Shown here: positions 26,159-34,986 of the stretch, piece after piece
How the letters are laid out: every line of letters starts with the position of its first letter
Position numbering within the stretch: the first letter of the stretch is position 1
DNA from: Nitrososphaeraceae archaeon
GTDB taxonomy: Archaea > Thermoproteota > Nitrososphaeria > Nitrososphaerales > Nitrososphaeraceae
DNA length: 64,000 nucleotides
Assembly (NCBI GenBank): GCA_031316115.1
Contig: JALDRC010000005.1
Coordinates: 284,828 to 348,827 of the forward strand
Direction: 5' to 3'
Notes under the pieces: generated by a model
Told to the model about the DNA's origin: nothing
Seen by the model: only the letters and a program-made list of their open reading frames with translations
Databases searched by the model: none
Position numbers and translations under genes: made by a program

Positions 26159-26334
26159 TATATAGTTTTTTTTAGAAACTTTAATTAAAAGAAATCCTGA
26201 CAATATATTGAATTCTGAAGAAATAATCAATTCGTTAGATAAGGTAGAGATTTTTTAATTAAATATAGCCTGTAAATAAAAGTAAATATCTATCCAAGTA
26301 AATGTATAATATTTAGAGGAATGAACGCGATAAA

Positions 26335-27624
26335 TTGAGTTCATCACCCATTTCCACTTTCAAACAGTTAAAGCATTATGTAGAAACAATGGTAATGAAA
26401 GCAAATTATCAACCAGTCGTGATTAAATTTCTTTTGCAAAATGGAGGATCTGCCAACCGAGTCGATATTGCAGACGAACTTAAAAGATATAATCTTTCAG
26501 ATTCTGAAAAAGATTATAGATATGTTGAAGTTTTTCGAGTCTTAGAAAGAAATAATGTTGTAAGTAAAGTAGATAACATAATTTCCTTAAATATCACTGG
26601 GTTTAGTAATGATCAAATCAATAAATTAATTTCTATTTGTGAGGGCAAGATAACTCAATATCAAACTACTATTGATATTTCAAACAACAATATCGAGTCG
26701 ATAGATAATAGAAATTATGCCACACGAATGAAAAGATATCTTGAACGAAGATTTAATATGGATATAAACGAACTTGAGGACAATACACTTCAAATTCTTT
26801 CTTCAGGAACTATTATACATGTAAAGATATCATCAGATAAACACAGATGGTACGGCTTAAATACCAATACATATGATCGTTTTATGAATTTATCACAAAA
26901 CGTCTATCTTGCTTTAAGTCTTGCCGGACCAGAAAAGACATTTATTTTACCAAGAGAATATATAATCAAAATTTTTGATTCAAATGCAGCACGTTTGAGA
27001 ACTCATAGTAAAAGTAAAAGATGGATGATTCGTATAAAGGAAAACTCTAATGGCTATCAATTAAGTATTGATCATATTCCAGAACTATTTGAAATAAACC
27101 AAAATCTTAATTATTGGAAACAAATTCCTGATTTCAAAGATAGAAAAATCGATCTGTCTGAAATTGATGAAAAAAGCATAGAAAAAGCTATCAAAAACAA
27201 TGATCGGGAATTAATAAGTGAGGTATTTACAGGAGAAAACACAATATCAATCAAACAGAGAAGAGGTCAAAATACAATAAGAAAAACAGTATTGAAACAA
27301 TATTTAGGAAAGTGTGCATTATGCGATATCGCAGACAAAGACATGCTTATTGCAAGCCATATAATTCCATGGTCAGTAGATAAACAATTAAGAGGAATTT
27401 TGGAAAATTTGATCTGCCTATGTAGATTTCATGATGCTTTGTTCGAAAACAAGAAGATAACTATATCCGATGATTACGGTGTTTCTTTTTCAGACTATTT
27501 TTTAGAATTGTCCAAAAAAAGCAAATGTTATGCGGCTATGAAAGAATTAACTAATAGGTATTTACGTTTACCTGTTTCTAATCGTCCTCAAATAGAATTG
27601 TTACAAAGACATAGAGAACAATAA
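26335..27624 (+). CDS. HNH nuclease (HNH_2 type), possible restriction or defence enzyme
   Basis: The 429-residue product starts at TTG. An ATG at codon 19 is an alternative. Residues 20-100 look like a winged-helix domain (VIKFLLQNGGSANRVDIADE). The middle, residues 130-250, contains HRWYGLNTNTYDRF and WMIRIKENSNGY. Near residue 330 an HNH_2 domain follows: CALCDIADKDMLIASHIIPW, then CLCRFHDALFENKKI, with the Cys pairs and catalytic His expected. HNH_2 domains occur in stand-alone nucleases and in modification-dependent restriction enzymes. No methylase lies beside it. It sits between a secreted-family gene and a degraded beta-lactamase-like gene, in an accessory setting. Confidence 0.75.
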   Translation: MSSSPISTFKQLKHYVETMVMKANYQPVVIKFLLQNGGSANRVDIADELKRYNLSDSEKDYRYVEVFRVLERNNVVSKVDNIISLNITGFSNDQINKLISICEGKITQYQTTIDISNNNIESIDNRNYATRMKRYLERRFNMDINELEDNTLQILSSGTIIHVKISSDKHRWYGLNTNTYDRFMNLSQNVYLALSLAGPEKTFILPREYIIKIFDSNAARLRTHSKSKRWMIRIKENSNGYQLSIDHIPELFEINQNLNYWKQIPDFKDRKIDLSEIDEKSIEKAIKNNDRELISEVFTGENTISIKQRRGQNTIRKTVLKQYLGKCALCDIADKDMLIASHIIPWSVDKQLRGILENLICLCRFHDALFENKKITISDDYGVSFSDYFLELSKKSKCYAAMKELTNRYLRLPVSNRPQIELLQRHREQ

Positions 27625-28181
27625 ACTTAATGATTGTTAAATAATGAAATATTCATATCTATAGAATATTACTATCACCTGACAGGGGTGAAATAGCTAC
27701 TTTAACCAAAAATATCAAGAGATTTTCATCGTTAAAGACAACTATTCCAATCTCTGGTAAGACAATGGAATTTACAATCAGGCATAAACTGGATTGATCA
27801 TGCCAGTCAGTAAATAATGAAATGGTTATGATGATTCGTAATGCAGTTAATAGTGAGAATTAGGCTCTGTTTGTAAGATTTAGATATTATATGTAGTCAT
27901 TAATTATTATTTTCTAAACAGGTGGGCCCTAGAAAACTACGGGCCCGTCGGGAGTAATACCTATATCGGTGCGAAAAGTAGAGTCCAATACATTATTCTT
28001 CTATTTTATATTAAATCTTGTTGTATTGCTATAATTTAATTTTATTATAAATAATGATACTCATCGTTGATAAAAATTAATATTTTATTAATAATCTAAA
28101 TAAAAATACACTTAATGATAAAAAATAAAGACATAAACTATTTATACTTATTTCCGGGTTAGGTCATAATAGAAAATAAAA
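27625..28181. other. Intergenic stretch with a class 1 repeat and scraps
   Basis: A run from about 27680 to 27800 reads GEIATLTKNIKRFSS and then KTTIPISGKTMEFT before stops, perhaps a gene remnant. TAGGCTCTGTTTGTAAG at 27861 resembles an IS6-like end without an element. The repeat R10 lies at 27922-27990. Confidence 0.4.
27922..27990 (+). repeat. Class 1 hairpin repeat R10 with GGGCCC stem
   Basis: GGGCCCTAG AAAA CTACGGGCCC (27924-27946) forms a strong nine-pair stem with one bulged C, followed by GTCGGGAGTAATACC and the usual core. It differs from R12 (33603) at a single base over about 68 nt. Confidence 0.8.
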
Positions 28182-29552
28182 GTGATTTTCAAAAAAACAA
28201 TGATATATTGTACAATTTTTTTATCTATTTCAATTTTATTATTTGGACATGAAAGTGTTAAAAACATACATGCGCAAGATCCTTTGACTTATTATAAAAA
28301 AGTACCTGGTGCAAATATCACCCAACCTATCAATGTTGGACAAAAGTCATTTTCACCAAACTTTATTGATGAAGCTAGAGAATATTTTAATAATTTCCAT
28401 TTACAGATGGGAGGTGATCATTCAGTTTATTATCTCCTTCATCTATCTGAATTTTTACCGACTGCGGTAATCATGCCGGAGGGACCAGTAAAGGAACTTG
28501 ATGTCGAACTAAATTATGATATAGGAAATATCCTATTAAATACAAGCAATGGCAAAATGACACTTAATCAATATATAGCAGATCCAAAATATCGAACTCA
28601 GGGATTATTGATAGCTCATAACGGCAAGATTGTCTATCAAGCATATCCTGGTATGCATCCGACTGATTCTCATGTTTGGATGTCCTCAGCAAAGACAACT
28701 GTAGGTCTAGTACTGGCACAACTTGAGGCAGAAGGGAAGGTAAACCTGCAGGATCTAGTAACAGACCATCTTCCTGAGCTTAAAGGAACGAACTGGGATG
28801 GAGTAAAGATTATTGATGCCTTAAATATGGCAACTGGTCTAGATGTTGAGGAAACGGTACAAACTATTTTCGATCCAAATTCTGTTATTGTTTCGTTTTT
28901 TTAGTTCCATATTTAATCTATCTCCTGGAAAGAATGGTGACTGAAAACTGGAATGATGTCATAAAAGATGTAGAAATTAGATGAGGTTCCTGGAACCAAA
29001 ATGCGCTATTCTTCAATGGTAACTATGATTCCAACATTAATTGCTGAGAAGATAGAAAACAAATCGTGGTCAGATATTTTTCAGCAACGTGTATGGTCAA
29101 GTTGGGAACGCAGTGGACGCATTAATCAATTTGACTCCAGATGGTGCTGCTCTTCCACTCGGATTGATATCTACTTCTCTCAGGATTTTGCTCGTTATGC
29201 TATGCAATTTACTCCGAGTTGGGATAAAGCAGCCAACTGCAGTGAGTCCTCCAGATGTGCTCAAGCGATTACAAACTGGAGGTTCTCCCGATGCATTCAA
29301 GGACAGTGAAAAATGGAATTCTGGAGTAAAAACTTTTGGTGAAGAACCTCTGTTGAACTCATTACAATGGGATATGGTGTTTGATGATGGGGCGATGTTT
29401 AAAAATTGAAATCTAGAGGCAGAATATATGTAGATCCAGCTCGAGATGTAATTGGTGTCTACTATTCAACCAATCCTGGTGAGAACATATCCCAAGCTAT
29501 ATTCGAGAGGCTGCAAAGATTCTTGCGGGATGGTAAATTTCATGTATTATAA
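28182..29552 (+). pseudogene. Broken exported serine hydrolase of the class C beta-lactamase type
   Basis: The first 240 codons (GTG start) are intact: a signal peptide to IHAQD, then a domain with VWMSSAKTTVGLVLAQLEAE, where SAK supplies the SxxK catalytic pair, and DLVTDHLPELKGTNWDG. The frame ends in a stop near 28902. Later pieces in other frames (MRYSSMVTMIPTLIAEKIE at 29001, TPDGAALPLGLISTSLRIL near 29130, RLQRFLRDGKFHVL at the end) still follow the family to 29552. At least three frame changes make it non-functional. Such enzymes act on peptides or esters outside the cell. Confidence 0.75.
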
Positions 29553-29769
29553 TTTCTCAGTATTTTAATTTGTTCTATATATAATAAGTTACGAAATATT
29601 GTAAATATAGTGACTTTGAATAAATATTATCTTATTTTATTATTTTGCAGTATATTTATAATTAACTTTAATATTAGAAACAATTTATCATATTTATGTT
29701 TATTACAACCATTATTCTACATATACAAATTATGTTAAAATAATTAATACTATTAACATATCAATACTT

Positions 29770-29816
29770 CTCCGTAGGAAGTAATACCTATAGCAATGCG
29801 AAAAGGAGAGTCAATT
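29770..29816 (+). repeat. Class 1 hairpin repeat R11
   Basis: TCCGTAGGAAGTAATACCTA, then TAGCAATGCGAAAAGGAGAG and TCAATT. It ends 49 nt before the ATG of a secreted-family fragment at 29866, the standard spacing. Confidence 0.7.
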
Positions 29817-29836
29817 ATTGTTTTAATAAATTAGAA

Positions 29837-29845
29837 TTTAAATAT
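29837..29845 (+). promoter_or_regulatory. TTTAAATAT promoter box
   Basis: It ends 20 nt before the start codon of the fragment at 29866. Confidence 0.55.
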
Positions 29846-29865
29846 GATTATATAGAAATTTAATT

Positions 29866-29901
29866 ATGAAATAATTCAACTTTAATGATATTACTTTCGA
29901 C
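29866..29901 (+). pseudogene. 5' fragment of a secreted-family gene cut off by an IS
   Basis: ATGAAATAATTCAACTTTAA and what follows to TTTCGAC copy the first codons of the gene at 15107, with a 2-bp loss. The IS6-like copy B begins at the next base. The rest of the gene is not found beyond the IS, so the insertion was followed by a deletion. Confidence 0.7.
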
Positions 29902-30617
29902 GGCTCTGTTGATAAGATAATATTCACCTCCCGCTTTAACAAAAATTATTGTTATTATTTACTATTACATCATTATACATTGAAGTGAAAAATTGTATCC
30001 AGTTATGTACATGAAATAGATTGCATTCATCTTTGGACCTACATGGATAGTAATCATCAAATGATTCAATTCTATCCTTCAAATACTGATTTACTCTTTC
30101 CATTAAACTTTTATGAAATGGTGAATGCAGATGGTGTTTTAATCAAGTTATGTTGTAGTGATCATACCAGGTACCACCATCTGTATAGACAGTATGTTTT
30201 CCATATTTGGAGACTAACGATCTGATGAATTTTTCAGCTACAAACATGTTTCTCTCTTCAGAAATATAGATTCCAAGCACTGAAGAATTAATTGGTTCTA
30301 TACAAAACCACAGCCAATAATGTTGATTACCAATCTGAACAATGGTTTCATCTATAATAAAAGCAGTTACTCTTTTTCTTTTGTAGATCTGGCAGGAACC
30401 AAATCTTTGTATCCAATTCCAAACAGAAACATAACTCCTTTTCCATACATCGTAAATATAATCGATAGCACCCAGATGCTACTGAGACTCGAACCAAGAA
30501 AATACAGATAAAGAGAATACATAACAATATAGTTAGATGTTCTATTTCTTTCAAATTTGATTTGATTCATACGATAGATAGAATGTTCTTAGCTATAGTA
30601 TTTTCTGCTTAAGGTAA
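29902..30617 (-). mobile_element. IS6-like insertion sequence, copy B (degenerate)
   Basis: The left end GGCTCTGTTGATAAG is present, while the right end stops at CTTAAGGTAACA without the terminal GAGCC. No 8-bp duplication is visible. On the minus strand the transposase is readable in pieces ([52 protein letters not shown]), with several frameshifts. The element is dead and its right flank appears deleted. Confidence 0.75.
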
Positions 30618-30840
30618 CATCTATGAAAATCTCCATCCGTATCAGGTCATCTTTATGTTCCTGTTAACCGTAATTTGCTATTATAATTCATAATATTAAA
30701 GGATATCAATAATAGCTTATGCTAGATATATTGCTTTCCATTCATTTTTCTTTTTCATTCTTTTTGGTTTTCTTTTTTTATTTTGTCTTACAGGCGTAAA
30801 ACATCTATTCACCTTCTTTATGAGTTAGTAGTATATCTAC
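30618..30840. other. Intergenic stretch
   Basis: Nothing recognisable apart from T-rich runs near 30770. Confidence 0.4.
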
Positions 30841-30940
30841 TCGGATATTGGTTCAGTTAGAGCCTTACTCTCATGAGTATGTTAATTTTGAACCTAGCCT
30901 GTATACAAAAGGAATTGGTATCCAATAAAGATTTTCATAT
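30841..30940 (+). repeat. Structured 100-bp repeat S1
   Basis: It matches 59345-59443 closely in the same orientation. GGTTCA (30850-30855) can pair with TGAACC (30889-30894), and inside that ACTC-TCAT-GAGT forms a tetraloop hairpin. ATTGGTATCCAAT near the right end forms another. A third, partial and inverted copy begins at 56093. Confidence 0.7.
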
Positions 30941-30969
30941 GAATTGGGAACCATGGCTGTATCAGTCAA

Positions 30970-32547
30970 TTAATGTGCTGGGTAAAAATCATTAGATTTA
31001 TCAAAAGATTTAATATATCTTTTTTCACATTCGGAATGTTCAGCAGAGGAATAATCCTCTGCAGTGATACATCCAAAGAACATATCACCTAGTTGGATTG
31101 GTCCAATTTCTGTGTTTACATTAAAGACAAATGGAATTTTTAATATATCTTTGATATTTGATTTTTTTATCTCATTTTTAATATCTACCTTTTTTATTTG
31201 ATAATCCCCTTTCACCATTCCTGTGAATTTGACATTATCTAATTTTGCTATTTTTTTAGCATCAATTGGATTCAAAAGTGTAATTTTTACTTTATTATCG
31301 TCAGTTACTCCTGATGACGATGGTAAAGTGTTACTAGAGGTTTGATAAATATCTGAACTCTCAGCAAATTTATTCATTGTTGAAAATAAGCCAATAGAAT
31401 CTTTATTTGTAGACGCAATGGCGCCCTCGTTACAATCGTACAACATTAGTTGATTATTATTGGTACTAGCATTTAAAATATCATCGTTATTATCTTTTTT
31501 AACTACATATCCACAGACAAAATATTCATCTCCTGCATTAATTGTTGACACATCATTGGTTTTGTTAAAATAAAAAGAAGATACTATTTTAGAATTTTTA
31601 GATCCTGTAGTGGCATTCTTTTTTATATCTAACATGTGTGTTTTAATATCACCATTTATGAATGCGACAGATTTAAATAATTGAGGATTGTCTTGTTTGA
31701 GATTATCTAAGTTAATCACTACATCCAATTGAAACTTTTTATCTTTTTTATCTTTCAAATCAATATTATCATCAGATACCGCAAACAAATTATTATTAAA
31801 ACCATATAATAATAAGGCTCTGTTAAGTTAAGGAGTAAAAGCTATAGCTGAGAACGTTTTATTTATGATATGAAAATTAAGGATTTGAAAGAAATAGAAC
31901 ATCACTTTTATCATAATGTACTCTCTTTATCTTTACTTTCTTGGTTTGAGTCTGCAGAAATACTTCTAAAGCGTTAGTGATTTTCAAAGATGAAAAAAGA
32001 AGTTACGTATCCATTTGGAACTGGATTCAGAGATTTGGATCCTGCCAAATATACAAGAAAAAGAATTTCTGCATTCATAATAGATGAAACAGTTATTCAA
32101 ATTGGTAATAACATTTCTGGCTATGGATATGTATTGAACCAGTAAGTTCCCGTGCTTGGAATCTATCTTTTTCTGAAGATAGAAACATGTATGGCTGAAA
32201 AATTCATTAGATCTCTTGTATCAAAATATGGAAAACATACGGTATACACAGATGGAAGTCGCTGGTATGATGAAGCATGTAACATAATTGGATTAAAACA
32301 TCATTTACATTCACCATTAGAAAAAAGTTTGATGGAAAGAGTTAACCAGTAAGCAAGGATAGAATAGAAAGTTTTGATGACTATTATCCATGTATGCAAA
32401 TGAATGCAATCTATTTCATGTATAATTGGTTACAATTCTATGTTTCTATGTATAATGATACATAGCAAATAATAATAATTGTGATTTTGAGCTTAGAGGA
32501 GGTGAATAATATCTTAAAATTAACAATTTGGCCAATAATAATGTCAT
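30970..32547 (-). pseudogene. Exported protein gene whose leader is split by an IS
   Basis: The main part (30970-31815) encodes about 280 residues in which I recognise no family. It is rich in Lys, Asp and Asn, has pairs such as FVCGYVV and LYDCNEG, and ends SECEKRYIKSF. Its 5' end runs into IS copy C. Taking out the IS and one copy of the 8-bp duplication AATAATAA joins it in frame to an ATG at 32547, giving MTLLLYGFNNNLFAVSDDN, a short leader. The insertion sits inside this leader, so export is abolished unless a TTG at 31788 restarts a leaderless protein. Confidence 0.7.
31816..32533 (+). mobile_element. IS6-like insertion sequence, copy C (degenerate)
   Basis: The left end GGCTCTGTTAAGTTAAGGAG equals that of the intact copy D. 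The right end reads TTAACAATTTGGCC, a changed form of TTAACAGAGCC. The 8-bp direct repeat AATAATAA flanks it (31808-31815 and 32534-32541). The transposase is close to that of copy D, but single-base losses break it at several points (for example after CQIYKK and after RVNQ). It is recent but inactive. Confidence 0.8.
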
Positions 32548-33125
32548 ACTTAATGCTACAATTACTAAAATAGGGATCTTAGAATTTGCTAAAGATTTAT
32601 AACTAAATTTCTAGGATACAATCTATTAATTCCTTTAATTAAGGGATATAAATATTTTTTTAGTTTAAATTTATTCAACCATGTTTTTGTTCAATTTCAG
32701 AATGCAATTGATATGCTAAGGCAAATTTAAGATTAAGTTACATACTTGTATTACAAACTTTAACTAGAATCCTCTAAGGACTAAACTTACAATTTATCAT
32801 TATTAAATGGATTATGATAATGCTGAACTCTGATATGTTATATGCTTTCTTATGTGGAAATTACAACAAATTGTATAATAATAGAAATATTTGCAAAAAC
32901 AAACAATAATTTTATATTCCAATTCGAAAAAATGAGAATTTCTCATAAATAGATCTATAATATATTTGATTAATTTACCAATAGATTATATTTTTTACTA
33001 GTTTACAATGAATATAAAAATATTATGATACAGATCTGAAATAAAATATCAGATTCTATTATATAGGTTAATTCTTCGATATGAAAATAAAAAATTCATT
33101 CATCTAATTAAATTTTCCAGTTGTT
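32548..33125. other. Gene-poor stretch
   Basis: No gene. Around 32700-32780, ATTACAAACTTTAACTAGAATC resembles the end of the integrase remnant at 3865-3985 and may be a further scrap of it. Confidence 0.35.
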
Positions 33126-33420
33126 TTAAACAGTTTCTGACTCCAAACTGTCTAAATCAGGCCTATAATAATGCCTTACAAATATCGACTTTGGTATACG
33201 TCCCTGTAATAAGTCAATTATCTCTTGTTTTATTCCATTGCTTCTTAAATATGTCGCAAAGATTTTACTACAATAGTTCATATGCATAGGTATATTTCTC
33301 CTCTTAATATAACATATTAAAGCATAGTCTGATTCTCCGCTTTTCTCAGCTATCTGTAATATTGAATTATTACATAAGCTGTTTAGTTTTGCGTATGAAT
33401 ATCTCAGGATATTTTGGGGA
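33126..33420 (-). pseudogene. C-terminal fragment of an SSV-type tyrosine integrase
   Basis: About 95 codons are open and end at TAA 33126-33128. They include NILRYSYAKLNSLCNNS, MNYCSKIFATYLRSNGIKQ, IIDLLQGRIPKS and VRHYYRPDLDSL. The last block holds the catalytic tyrosine in the HYYRP form typical of archaeal virus and plasmid integrases, and the FATYLR segment is the preceding conserved helix. The N-terminal half is missing. SSV-type integrases are cut in two when their element integrates into a tRNA gene, so the fragment fits one end of an old provirus or plasmid. Confidence 0.75.
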
Positions 33421-33602
33421 TAGGTAAAAAAGTAAAAAGTAAAAATATTTTAACCCCCTGAATGGCTTCATAACTCATTAATTTGTATCTAAAAAATATA
33501 AAACATTTAATTTTTCAATGAAACATCATTTGATTTGAATCTCAAATAGTTAAGTAGATTTTGCCAATTTAAAAGAATATTTATTGTTCTATTATCAAAG
33601 TA

Positions 33603-33710
33603 GGTGGGCCCTAGAAAACTACGGGCCCGTCGGGAGTAATACCTATAGCGGTGCGAAAAGTAGAGTCCAATGTAGAGATAATATAACTTGTATTTAGCTT
33701 TTTTTTTTGT
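33603..33710 (+). repeat. Class 1 hairpin repeat R12 (longest form)
   Basis: It has the GGGCCCTAG AAAA CTACGGGCCC stem (33606-33628), the core GTCGGGAGTAATACC with AGCGGTGCG, then TCCAATGTAGAG, and a terminator-like end AACTTGTATTTAGC followed by about ten T. The whole unit of about 108 nt could be an independent small RNA. Confidence 0.8.
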
Positions 33711-33793
33711 TAGAAAATAACTTTTATAAAATATATTAAAGAAGTGAATGAATGAATAATTTGTATTTAAGAGAATTTAATTTATTTATAATA

Positions 33794-34222
33794 CTATTTC
33801 CAGTGTTTTGTGTTGTCTAAAAAAACTTGACCATATTGTTTTCCTATATTTGATTCTATTTGATATGAAACTTCACCTTTTTCAAGTAATTTACTTACTT
33901 TAAAGAAATAAAACTCCAGTTCTGGAGGACTGATTACAAGAGCATGTCCACCTTTCTCTCCCACCACAAATCTATGTGGAACTTCCTTTGGGACAAAAAT
34001 TGTATCTCCTGGTTTACCAATTATAGATTTCTCATCTAAAATGAATTCATAATTTCCTTCAATTATGTAAAATGTTTCCGAACCATTAGGATGAAAATGT
34101 AATGCAGGTCCTAATTTAGGTGGATGAATTACATCTAAGATAGTATAGCTACCGTTCGTTTCAGAAGTAAGAACCTTGATAGTAAATTTTGCACCATGAA
34201 AATCAAATGGTTTATCCTTCAC
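33794..34222 (-). CDS. Single-domain cupin protein
   Basis: The 142-residue product has both cupin motifs: LHFHPNGSETFYIIEGNYEF (His42, His44, Glu49) and GDTIFVPKEVPHRF (His83). Together these bind one divalent metal. No signal peptide. The single cupin with a 30-residue tail resembles small dioxygenase- or isomerase-type cupins; the substrate is unknown. It follows repeat R12 on the opposite strand and lies 246 bp from the VOC gene, so the two are probably separate units. Confidence 0.8.
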   Translation of the reverse strand: MKDKPFDFHGAKFTIKVLTSETNGSYTILDVIHPPKLGPALHFHPNGSETFYIIEGNYEFILDEKSIIGKPGDTIFVPKEVPHRFVVGEKGGHALVISPPELEFYFFKVSKLLEKGEVSYQIESNIGKQYGQVFLDNTKHWK

Positions 34223-34467
34223 AAAAAATAATTTTATCTTATAAGAATATATCTGTTAATCTACAAAAGTAGAGAATTATTAAGGAAATAAATAGCCATT
34301 ATAGATATAAAAACAAACAAAAGGATAACCTACAGTAAGCTGCATTTTTTAAAATATGTTCTCATTTTTAAAAAATGAATTAATGATAATTTTCATGCCG
34401 TTGTTTTTTAAAGGGGTCAATGTAAATAGTGACAATCTTACAGAATCTAATAAAAATAAATAGAATA

Positions 34468-34878
34468 CTAAACATCTACTGGCCAAGCATCATTTGTTAT
34501 CAATTCGACCACATTCCCAACTGGGTCACGAAAATATATTGATTTACTATTCCCAAATTTTATCTCTTTCTCAATGTCTATTTTATTTTCTTTTAAAAGA
34601 TACTTCCATTTTTCATAATCATCCTTTTTTATTTCAAAAGCAAAATGAATTATTGAGGGAGGACTATATACCCCATGAGATGGAAGGATATCATTACCAT
34701 TATTCAATGTTTTGTCAGGATTAAAAATTAAAAGCATACTTTTTCCTGCTTTTAAAAATACATGTCTGTCTTGTTCTTCTGATACAAAATCTAATCCTAA
34801 AATGTTGATATAAAAATCCTTCATTACCTTTAGATTTGAGGAATATATACTTGTTTCAATAATTTTTGTAAATTTCAT
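34468..34878 (-). CDS. VOC-family (glyoxalase/dioxygenase fold) protein
   Basis: The 136-residue product contains two beta-alpha-beta-beta-beta modules: KFTKIIETSIYSSNLKVMKD, then FYINILGLDFVSEEQDRHVF, and later IHFAFEIKKDDYEKW and SIYFRDPVGNVVELI. The last block holds the usual metal-binding Glu, and IHFAF the His. Members include glyoxalase I, antibiotic-binding proteins and ring-cleaving dioxygenases; nothing here decides between them. It is cytoplasmic, with a separate gene on each side. Confidence 0.8.
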   Translation of the reverse strand: MKFTKIIETSIYSSNLKVMKDFYINILGLDFVSEEQDRHVFLKAGKSMLLIFNPDKTLNNGNDILPSHGVYSPPSIIHFAFEIKKDDYEKWKYLLKENKIDIEKEIKFGNSKSIYFRDPVGNVVELITNDAWPVDV

Positions 34879-34986
34879 AATATTTTGTATGGTGAATCAA
34901 ATTTAATCATTATTTTTATTATAACAAATAATAATAGATGATTGAAATAAAACAAGTGATTCCAATTCTAATAATTAAATTAAATA

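Noticed and set aside
33126..33420. Intact integrase gene
   Set aside because: Only the last 95 codons are open. The upstream frame hits a stop, and the N-terminal domain and first catalytic Arg are missing.
6871..33710. CRISPR array
   Set aside because: The repeats are hundreds to thousands of bases apart and separated by genes, spacing is irregular and no cas gene is present.
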